Shown piece by piece: positions 45,466 through 53,524 of a stretch of 64,000 nt of DNA. The number at the start of each line of letters is the position of its first letter. Positions within the stretch are counted from its first letter, which is position 1. Source of the DNA: Prevotella sp. Lineage in GTDB: Bacteria > Bacteroidota > Bacteroidia > Bacteroidales > Bacteroidaceae. The stretch spans positions 1-64,000 of the forward strand of contig JAFYDA010000002.1 in the NCBI GenBank assembly GCA_017545045.1, read 5' to 3'. The translations under genes and the position numbers were made by a program. The notes under the pieces are model-generated. The model ran no database searches. It saw only the letters and a list, made by a program, of their open reading frames with translations, and was not told the origin of the DNA.

Positions 45466-48400
45466 GTGAAAAATGAAAAATTTGCTGTCGCACGGTTCTT
45501 ACGCAAATTAGCCATTGGGGCATTTGTTGGGCTACCGTTGTTGCTGTCATTTGGAATGGCGGCAGCAAATTCCATTCCCGACGAACCGTCGCCTACCCAT
45601 AGCCTTTTACTTTCATCGATCTTTCCTCAGGACGACAAGACAAAGCAGCAGAAACCTGTGCCAAAAATGCAGCCGAAGCTGGAAACCGAGGATGAGACCA
45701 TTCCCGATTCGCTCTTGAATGCCCGCTGGAAAATCAAACGAACAACTCCTGTCATCACGGAAGACCTTGACTCGTCGGCGCTCGATCTGCACATGCCGGA
45801 AAACATTAAGCAGCAGGTGGAGTACAACGACTCGCTGAATCTCTATTTCATTGGTTCGAAGATTGGCGACTCCTATCTGAATGCGCCAATTCTGATGACG
45901 CCAGAGGAGTATCTGAAATGGAGCGAACGGCGCAGTCGTCAGGCTTTCTTCCGCAATAAAAACACCGAGGACTACCAGTCGCAAGGACAGGATAAATTCT
46001 CGTTTCTCGACATGCACTTCGACTTAGGCCCTGCCGAGAAGATATTCGGCCCTGGCGGCGTCCGCGTGAAGACACAGGGAACGGCTGAGCTGAAACTGGG
46101 TGCTACGCTGAAGAATATTGAAAACCCCTCGCTACCTATCCGTAACCGCAAGACGACGAACTTTGACTTCGACGAGAAAATCAACTTGAGCGCCAACGCC
46201 AAGGTGGGCGACAAGATGAACTTCAACTTCAACTACAACACCGATGCTACGTTTGAGTTCGATACGCAGAACCTGAAACTGAAATACGAAGGCAAGGAAG
46301 ACGAAATCATCAAACTGGTGGAGGCTGGTAACGTCAGCTTCCCAACGAACAACTCGCTGGTGAAGGGCGCATCGAGCCTCTTCGGCATCCGTACCGACAT
46401 GCAGTTTGGAAAGCTGAAACTGCAGACGGTGGTGTCGCAGAAGAAGTCAACGTCAAAAAGCGTCTCTTCGAGAGGTGGTACGCAGACGACACCCTTTGAG
46501 ATAGATGCTGCCGACTACGAAGAGAACCGTCACTTCTTTCTGTCACAATACTTCCGCACCACCTACGACAAAGCGATGTCTACCATGCCGAACCTGACAA
46601 CCGGTGTCAAGATAAACCGTGTAGAAGTATGGGTTACCAACAAGACGTCTACTACGGCCAATACACGCAACATCGTGGCACTGACAGACCTTGGTGAGAA
46701 TCTGAAAGTGTCGAACAAAGTATGGACACTGGCAGGCGAGAACGTTCCCAGCAACAATGCCAACAGCGAATACGCCACCCTTGTCAATCGCATAGACTCC
46801 GCACAGCGTAGCATTGACGCCATCAGCAGTGCTTTGGAGGCCATCACTGAGATAAAGGGTGGTATCGACTATGAAAAACTGTCATCGGCACGGTTGCTGA
46901 CATCATCGGAGTACACCGTGAACGAAGCCTTAGGTTATATCTCGCTGAAGAGTGGCCTGCAGACCGACCAGGTGCTGGCTGTCGCCTTTGAGTACACATA
47001 CGGTGGACGCACCTATCAAGTCGGAGAGTTTGCCAACAGCCTGACAGACACGAAGAAATGTCTGTTCGTGAAGTCGCTGAAGAATACATCGAACAGTCCC
47101 GCTCAAGGTAACTGGGACTTGATGATGAAGAACGTCTACTATCTGGCCTCGAACGTGGAACGCGAGAAGTTCCGGCTTGACATCAAGTACCAGAGCGATA
47201 CGGCCGGCGTCTATCTGACTTACTTGCCTGAAGAGCGAGTCAAATCACAGACGCTGCTGAAAATGCTAGGTTGTGACCGTCTGGACAATAATATGAAACC
47301 CCACTCCAACGGACAGTTCGACTTCGTGCAAGGCTATACCGTGCAGAACGGTCGCATCTTCCTGCCGGCAGCCGAACCCTTTGGCGACTACCTGCGTCAG
47401 CAGCTGGAGGCGGCAGGCATTGGTGACGTTGCCGACAAGTATGTGTTTGATCAGCTTTACGACTCTACAAAGACGATAGCCAAGCAGACGGCAGAGAAAG
47501 ATAAGTTCATGATGACCGGTCTGTATAAGGGAAGTAGTGCCAACGTCATCTCGCTGGGCGCCTATAACGTGCCGCAGGGCTCGGTCACGGTGACAGCAGG
47601 TGGTGTCACCCTGCAGGAGGGTAGCGACTACACCGTAGACTATTCTGCCGGCGAGGTGACCATCATCAATCAGAGCATTCTTGATGCAGGTACGAAGGTG
47701 GATGCCAGTTACGAGTCGAACACCGACTATGGTATGCAGCGCAAGACGATGGTAGGTGTCAACTGGGAGTACGACTTTTCGAAGAACTTTATTCTTGGCG
47801 GTACGCTGATGCACCTGTCGGAGCAGGCCATGACAACAAAAGTGATCATGGGCGAAGAGCCGCTGAACAATACGTTGTGGGGACTGAACATGAGTTGGAA
47901 GCAGGAGTCGCAATGGCTTACAAACGTACTGAATAAGATTCCGCTGCTGCACGTGACGCAACCCTCACAGATACAGTTCTCGGGAGAGTTCGCGCAGCTT
48001 ATTGCCGGACGTGCCGGCGGTACGCAGGACAACGCATCGTACTTAGATGACTTTGAAAATACAAAGAACCTGATCAGCGTTCTCGACCCGAAGGCGTGGA
48101 GCCTGTCGAGCGTACCGACAAAGATGGCCAACTACAATGACAAGACGACGGTCAGTTCGGGCTATGACCGTGCCCTGCTGGCCTGGTACAGCGTTGACCC
48201 TCTCTTTACACGCCGTTCGTCAAGTCTGACGCCTGGCCATATCAAGAGCGACATGGAGCAGTTGTCGGACCACCGCGTGCGTGAGGTTTACGTCAAAGAA
48301 CTTTATCCCAACCGCGACCAGTCGACCTACAACGGTGCCACATCAATGCTTTCGGTGCTTAATCTGGCCTACTATCCACAGGAGCGTGGTCCGTACAACC

Positions 48401-51400
48401 TGACGACACAGTTCAATCCCGATGGAACATTGACAAACCCCGCTGGCAAGTGGGGCGGCATGATGCGCAAGCTGGAGACGACCGACTTTGAACAGGCCAA
48501 TATAGAGTATGTGGAGTTCTGGCTCATGGATCCGTTTATCTATCAGCGACAGGCTGGCACCGCTTCGCAATATTCAGGTGACCTTTACATCAACCTGGGT
48601 GAAATCTCGGAAGATGTGCTGCGTGATGGCAAGAAATTCTACGAGAGCGGAATGCCTGTCGATGGCAGCAGTGCTTTCAGCTACACGCAGTGGGGTAAGA
48701 TTCCCGAACAGGCTACGCAGACCTATGCCTTCGCCACGACTTCGGGTTCACGCGTACGCCAAGACGTGGGTCTCAATGGCTTGAACGATGACGAAGAGCG
48801 TGAGTATGGTGCCTATAAGGAGTGGCTCGACCAGATAGGTACTGTTGTGACAAACGACTCGATATTGCAAGCATGGCGCAACGACCCTGCCGGCGATGAC
48901 TACCATTACTACCGAGGTTCTGATTTCGACCAGGCCCAAACCAGCATTATGGACCGTTACAAGCGTATCAACAACCCGCAGGGCAACTCGCCCGACACCG
49001 ACAACAGGACAGAGTCCTATGATACGTCCTATAAGACCGGTCCTGACGTGGAAGACATCAACCAGGACTTTACGCTGAACGAATACGAACGATACTTCCA
49101 GTATCGCATACGTATCAGCGATGATGTGCTGCAAGCCTATAACAATGGTACGGCAAACGAAAACCATATCACTGACCGTCGCGACAGTTGGGTGAAACTG
49201 CGCAATGGTGACTCTATCACCGTGCACTGGTATCAGTTCCGCATACCCCTTGCCGAGTGCAAGGACCGTGTGGGCAGCATCAACGATTTTACCAGCATCC
49301 GTTTCATGCGCATGTTCCTCACCGGATTTGAGAAACCCATCGTGTTGCGCTTCGGTAGTCTTGACTTGGTACGTGGCGAATGGCGTCCCTACAAGCAGAG
49401 CCTGCAGACGGCTGTCGGAGCAGAAACCGGCACCATGGAAATGAGTGCCGTCAACATTGAAGAGAACACAGACCGTCAGCCCGTGGCCTACACGCTGCCG
49501 CCAGGCATCAGCCGTGCTACAGACCCTAACGAGCCTCAGCTTGTTGAGAACAACGAACAGGCTCTTTGTCTGACGGTGAAGAACCTGAGTCAGGGCGAGT
49601 CGAAGGCCGTTTATAAGAACCTGAACTACGATCTGCGCCAGTACAAGCGGCTGCAGATGTTCATCCACGCTAACCACTTGTTGCCTAATGTCACTAACCT
49701 GCAGGATGACCAGCTGGCTGTGTTCATTCGTTTGGGTAGTGATTACAAGAGCAACTATTACGAATACGAAATACCGTTGAAGCTGACGCCTGAAGGCCGT
49801 TATTCGTGGCGTTCAACGTCGGATCGTGCAAAGGTATGGCCGAGTGAAAATATGCTTGACATAGACCTGAGCATCTTTACCAAACTGAAGAAAGCGCGTA
49901 ATAAGGAGAAGTCGGATGGACACGCCAGCTACAGCCAGCTATTCTCTCAGTACGATGAAGAAAAACCCGGCAACAAGGTCAGTGTGATGGGTAACCCCAG
50001 CCTGGGAGAGGTCAAGACCATGATTATCGGCGTGCGTAATCTCACCAGTACAGAGAAGGCGGGCGAAGTATGGGTGAACGAGCTGCGACTGAAGGAATAC
50101 AACAACGAAGGCGGATGGGCAGCATCAGGTGCTTTGAACGTCCAGTTGTCAGACTTCGGCAGCGTCAATATGTCAGGCCGCTATGTCACCGACGGCTTCG
50201 GCGGACTGGAGGAGAGTGTGCTGCAACGCTCTACAGAGACTCAGAAGTCATATACGCTGACGGCCAATTTGGAATTGGGAAAATTCTTCCCTGACAAGGC
50301 CAAGGTGACCATTCCCGTCTACTACTCCGTCAGTCGTGACGAGGTGCGCCCGAAATATAATCCGCTGGACACCGACCTGGAATTGGACGATGCGCTTGAG
50401 GCTATGAACAAACGTGAACGCGACAGCGTAGAGTCAATTGTCGTCACGAAGAATCTGTCGAAAAACTTCTCACTCTCTAATGCGCGTGTCGGCATTAAGA
50501 CGAAGCGTCACCCGATGCCCTACGACCCTGCTAATTTCTCGTTCTCATACAGTCACCAGCACCGTAACACTACAGGAGAAACCACCGTCTATGAGAACGA
50601 TGACCAGTGGCGGGGCAGTCTGAACTATAGCTATTCGCCTGTCTATAAGACCTGGGAGCCCTTCAAGAACGTGAAGGGAAAGTCCAAATGGCTCAACTTC
50701 CCAAAGGCCCTGGGCTTTAACTATCTGCCGCAGAGCATCGCTTTCGGCAGCGAACTGACGCGCATTTACTACGAACTGCAGGAACGTGACCTTGAGAACA
50801 CCGAGAATCCCAACCTGCCGCTGTCGTTCTCGTCGCAATTCCTGTGGAACCGAGACTTCCAGTTGCGCTGGGATCTCACCAAGAACCTGCACATGAACTT
50901 CCAGAGTGCCACGCGGGCTGAGATAGAAGAGCCACACACCCCCGTCAACAAGGATTTGTATCCTGAACGCTATACGGCCTGGAAAGACTCCGTGAAACAG
51001 AGCCTGTTGCACTGGGGCACGCCGCTGGACTACAGACAGACGTTTACGGCCAGCTATCAACTGCCTCTGAACAAACTGCCAATCTTCGACTGGCTGAACA
51101 GCGATGCCTCCTACAACGCCACCTATTCATGGGTACGCGGCACCGAACTGGACGACGGCACCTCGTTAGGCAACACCATCACCAACAACCGCAACCTGAA
51201 CATCAACGGTGCCTTTAACCTGGAAACGCTTTACAACCACTCACCCTTCCTCAAGAAGGTAAACGAGCGGTTCAAGAAAGCACCTTCCAGCACCCAGAAG
51301 TCAAAGTCTGATACAAAGAAGGAGAAATCGCCTGCCAACGATAAGGCCAAGAAGGATGACGCCAAGGAAGAAAAATCATTGCCAAAGAACAAGAATGCCT

Positions 51401-53112
51401 TCCAGAAAGAGATTACCCTGACGCCCGACACCACTCTCGAAGTGAAGCATGGCAAGAAGTCGAAGCGTCTCATCATCTCGGCAAAGAATCCCGATGGCAA
51501 ACAAGTGAAACTGAAGTGGAAGGTGACGGACGAGAACACGATACGTGTAAGCCTGCCGAAGGAACTGGCAGCCACGCTGCGGGCAAAGGACAGCACGCAG
51601 ACCGACTCCGCACTGAAGCTGAAGCTCAGCGTCATCACCAAGCAGCCGCTCGACAATCAGTGGTGGTACGAACCGGCACAGCAGGTAAGCCGACTGCTCA
51701 TGATGGTGCGCAGTGTGAACCTTAGTTTCCGTAGTCAGCGGTCGATGACGCTGCCCGGCTTCATGCCGAACATCGGCGATGCCTTTGGACAGCGCACGGG
51801 CAGCGTGTTGTCTCCTGGTCTCGATTTCGCTTTTGGCCTGAATGGCGACAGCTATCTTAACAAGGCACTGGAAAACGGATGGTTGCTGATGAACGAATCC
51901 GTGGCAACGCCGTCGACATCGTCCACAACGGAGGATTTGCAACTAAAGGCCACGGTGGAGCCGATACGCGACTTGAAGATAGACCTGAACGCCTCGCGGA
52001 CAGTGAACCGTGCACAGAGCGTGCAGTACATGTATGAAGGATCGCCCACCACGCGCAGCGGTTCGTTCAACATGACCACCATCTCATTGTCATCGGCTTT
52101 CGAGAGCATGGGCGATGCCAACTCCGGCTATCCCTCAAAGACATTCGACAAGTTCCGGGCCTTGATTCCCGAATATCGCGAGCGTGTACAGGCTCAGTAT
52201 GCCGGTGCTCCGAAGTCCGTCGGACAGGTGGGCGAATATTCCTCCGACGTGCTCGTGCCGGCTTTCCTCTCGGCTTACACCGCGGGCTCGGGCGGTTCGC
52301 TCGATCTCTTCCCGTCACTTTGGCGCATGCTGCCCAACTGGACGGTACGCTACAGCGGACTGTCGAAGATTCCCTGGCTCGCCGACCGGTTCAAAAGCGT
52401 CAACATCAATCATGGCTACAAGTCTGTCTTTGCCATCGGCTCGTATGCCAGCTACAGTTCGTGGTTAGAGTACATGGGCGACTTGGGCTTTGTCAGTGCT
52501 GCCGACGGTTCGCTGTCGCCGTCGAGCATGTATAACATCTCCACCGTCAGCATCAACGAGCAGTTCTCGCCGCTGCTTGGTATCGATGTGACGTTGCACA
52601 ACAACATGACGGTGAAGCTGGAGTACCGCACGACGCGTGTGCTGAACCTTTCAATGACCAGTGTGCAGCTGAACGAGCAGCGCTCTAATGACTGGGTCAT
52701 CGGGCTCGGCTATAAGATCAGCGATTTCAAGCTGTTCGGCAATTCGGGCAGTCGCAAGGTGAAGAAAGCGCAGAACCGTAAGGGCAACCAGAACAACCAA
52801 GACAAAAACAAAAACCAGCAGAGCAGCAACAGCCGCTCAAGGGGCGTGAACCACGACCTTAACATGCGTGCCGACCTCTCGCTGCGGTCGCAGGCCGCCA
52901 TCACCCGCGACATTGCCAGCGGTGTGTCGTCGGCCAGTAGCGGCAACTCCGCGCTGAAGTTCACGTTTGCCGCTGATTACACCCTGAGCCGTCTGCTGAC
53001 GCTTACGCTCTACTACGACCGTCAGACCAATACCCCGCTACTGTCCTCCAGCAGTTATCCGACGACGACCCGCGACTTCGGACTTTCCCTGAAGTTCTCT
53101 CTGACGCGATAA
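45466..53112 (+). CDS. sprA: SprA/SOV, outer-membrane channel of the type IX secretion system
   Basis: The 2548-residue protein is a giant beta-barrel that exports folded proteins with C-terminal sorting domains. The signal sequence is at about residues 10-34 (FLRKLAIGAFVGLPLLLSFG). Two SprA N-terminal repeat regions are seen: KFSFLDMHFDLGPAEKIFGP (early) and the second around residues 1080-1200. Many Tyr/Asp-rich beta strands follow, ending RDFGLSLKFSLTR. A Lys-rich, low-complexity insert (KSKSDTKKEKSPANDKAKK, about residues 1945-1975) is probably an exposed loop. Start is the GTG at 45466, since an in-frame stop lies just upstream. Its substrates in this window are likely the proteins with the YDLxGRxL...KG tail. 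Confidence 0.95.
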   Translation: MKNEKFAVARFLRKLAIGAFVGLPLLLSFGMAAANSIPDEPSPTHSLLLSSIFPQDDKTKQQKPVPKMQPKLETEDETIPDSLLNARWKIKRTTPVITEDLDSSALDLHMPENIKQQVEYNDSLNLYFIGSKIGDSYLNAPILMTPEEYLKWSERRSRQAFFRNKNTEDYQSQGQDKFSFLDMHFDLGPAEKIFGPGGVRVKTQGTAELKLGATLKNIENPSLPIRNRKTTNFDFDEKINLSANAKVGDKMNFNFNYNTDATFEFDTQNLKLKYEGKEDEIIKLVEAGNVSFPTNNSLVKGASSLFGIRTDMQFGKLKLQTVVSQKKSTSKSVSSRGGTQTTPFEIDAADYEENRHFFLSQYFRTTYDKAMSTMPNLTTGVKINRVEVWVTNKTSTTANTRNIVALTDLGENLKVSNKVWTLAGENVPSNNANSEYATLVNRIDSAQRSIDAISSALEAITEIKGGIDYEKLSSARLLTSSEYTVNEALGYISLKSGLQTDQVLAVAFEYTYGGRTYQVGEFANSLTDTKKCLFVKSLKNTSNSPAQGNWDLMMKNVYYLASNVEREKFRLDIKYQSDTAGVYLTYLPEERVKSQTLLKMLGCDRLDNNMKPHSNGQFDFVQGYTVQNGRIFLPAAEPFGDYLRQQLEAAGIGDVADKYVFDQLYDSTKTIAKQTAEKDKFMMTGLYKGSSANVISLGAYNVPQGSVTVTAGGVTLQEGSDYTVDYSAGEVTIINQSILDAGTKVDASYESNTDYGMQRKTMVGVNWEYDFSKNFILGGTLMHLSEQAMTTKVIMGEEPLNNTLWGLNMSWKQESQWLTNVLNKIPLLHVTQPSQIQFSGEFAQLIAGRAGGTQDNASYLDDFENTKNLISVLDPKAWSLSSVPTKMANYNDKTTVSSGYDRALLAWYSVDPLFTRRSSSLTPGHIKSDMEQLSDHRVREVYVKELYPNRDQSTYNGATSMLSVLNLAYYPQERGPYNLTTQFNPDGTLTNPAGKWGGMMRKLETTDFEQANIEYVEFWLMDPFIYQRQAGTASQYSGDLYINLGEISEDVLRDGKKFYESGMPVDGSSAFSYTQWGKIPEQATQTYAFATTSGSRVRQDVGLNGLNDDEEREYGAYKEWLDQIGTVVTNDSILQAWRNDPAGDDYHYYRGSDFDQAQTSIMDRYKRINNPQGNSPDTDNRTESYDTSYKTGPDVEDINQDFTLNEYERYFQYRIRISDDVLQAYNNGTANENHITDRRDSWVKLRNGDSITVHWYQFRIPLAECKDRVGSINDFTSIRFMRMFLTGFEKPIVLRFGSLDLVRGEWRPYKQSLQTAVGAETGTMEMSAVNIEENTDRQPVAYTLPPGISRATDPNEPQLVENNEQALCLTVKNLSQGESKAVYKNLNYDLRQYKRLQMFIHANHLLPNVTNLQDDQLAVFIRLGSDYKSNYYEYEIPLKLTPEGRYSWRSTSDRAKVWPSENMLDIDLSIFTKLKKARNKEKSDGHASYSQLFSQYDEEKPGNKVSVMGNPSLGEVKTMIIGVRNLTSTEKAGEVWVNELRLKEYNNEGGWAASGALNVQLSDFGSVNMSGRYVTDGFGGLEESVLQRSTETQKSYTLTANLELGKFFPDKAKVTIPVYYSVSRDEVRPKYNPLDTDLELDDALEAMNKRERDSVESIVVTKNLSKNFSLSNARVGIKTKRHPMPYDPANFSFSYSHQHRNTTGETTVYENDDQWRGSLNYSYSPVYKTWEPFKNVKGKSKWLNFPKALGFNYLPQSIAFGSELTRIYYELQERDLENTENPNLPLSFSSQFLWNRDFQLRWDLTKNLHMNFQSATRAEIEEPHTPVNKDLYPERYTAWKDSVKQSLLHWGTPLDYRQTFTASYQLPLNKLPIFDWLNSDASYNATYSWVRGTELDDGTSLGNTITNNRNLNINGAFNLETLYNHSPFLKKVNERFKKAPSSTQKSKSDTKKEKSPANDKAKKDDAKEEKSLPKNKNAFQKEITLTPDTTLEVKHGKKSKRLIISAKNPDGKQVKLKWKVTDENTIRVSLPKELAATLRAKDSTQTDSALKLKLSVITKQPLDNQWWYEPAQQVSRLLMMVRSVNLSFRSQRSMTLPGFMPNIGDAFGQRTGSVLSPGLDFAFGLNGDSYLNKALENGWLLMNESVATPSTSSTTEDLQLKATVEPIRDLKIDLNASRTVNRAQSVQYMYEGSPTTRSGSFNMTTISLSSAFESMGDANSGYPSKTFDKFRALIPEYRERVQAQYAGAPKSVGQVGEYSSDVLVPAFLSAYTAGSGGSLDLFPSLWRMLPNWTVRYSGLSKIPWLADRFKSVNINHGYKSVFAIGSYASYSSWLEYMGDLGFVSAADGSLSPSSMYNISTVSINEQFSPLLGIDVTLHNNMTVKLEYRTTRVLNLSMTSVQLNEQRSNDWVIGLGYKISDFKLFGNSGSRKVKKAQNRKGNQNNQDKNKNQQSSNSRSRGVNHDLNMRADLSLRSQAAITRDIASGVSSASSGNSALKFTFAADYTLSRLLTLTLYYDRQTNTPLLSSSSYPTTTRDFGLSLKFSLTR

Positions 53113-53172
53113 TTTTAATTTATATCAATTAATTGCAGCTGACGAAGGAGGGCATTGCCCTGACCTGTCAGG

Positions 53173-53397
53173 GTGAGTCTGCTACAATACAAGGAACAGG
53201 CGCAGAGCGACGAAGGCTTTGACGGTGTTCCGCTCTATCTGTCCTGTTGCTTCATGGCCTACCTGTGCCGTCTCTATATGCGTCTCATTCCACATGGGGA
53301 CCAAATGCTCGATGCAGAATTCTGCCAGCAGGAACGCCAGATATTCAAAACGCTGTCAATAGATTTTAGCGAGGCTGTATCAAAAAACAAAGTGTAG
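53173..53397 (+). CDS. Doubtful small ORF or gene remnant
   Basis: The frame starts with GTG and encodes 74 residues. Its codon use is like that of real genes here. The middle, FMAYLCRLYMRLIPHGDQML, is helical and Cys/Arg-rich, and FCQQERQIFKTLSIDF follows. The bases before it also encode a plausible peptide in another frame (LTKEGIALTCQGES), suggesting a frameshifted remnant of a longer gene. No family is recognised and no promoter is seen. Confidence 0.3.
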   Translation: MSLLQYKEQAQSDEGFDGVPLYLSCCFMAYLCRLYMRLIPHGDQMLDAEFCQQERQIFKTLSIDFSEAVSKNKV

Positions 53398-53429
53398 CCT
53401 GTTTGAAAATGGAGCATGTTTGTAAAAAT

Positions 53430-53512
53430 CCGAAGGCTTCGGACTGCTCGTCCGGCGCCTTCGGACTTTTAGTCCGCACCGCTACGGACTGACAGTCCGC
53501 GCCCTTCGGACT
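53430..53512. repeat. Phased palindrome array D (about 22-bp period)
   Basis: Palindromes of the form CCG-N7/8-CGG (CCGAAGGCTTCGG and variants) are centred at 53436, 53458, 53480.5 and 53503. Linker palindromes GGACTGCTCGTCC, CGGACTTTTAGTCCG and CGGACTGACAGTCCG have centres at 53447, 53469 and 53492, midway. The core differs from arrays A-C but the alternating layout is the same. Read on minus, the last unit plus five T forms a terminator for the GH115 operon. Confidence 0.9.
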
Positions 53513-53524
53513 GGGGTTTTCGCA

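Larger units (their letters stand above)
53113..53524. other. Intergenic region with a possible gene remnant and array D
   Basis: The region holds an AT-rich stretch, a perfect palindrome CCCTGACCTGTCAGGG (53158-53173), a doubtful ORF (53173-53397) and phased array D (53430-53512). It lies between the converging sprA and GH115 genes. Confidence 0.6.
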
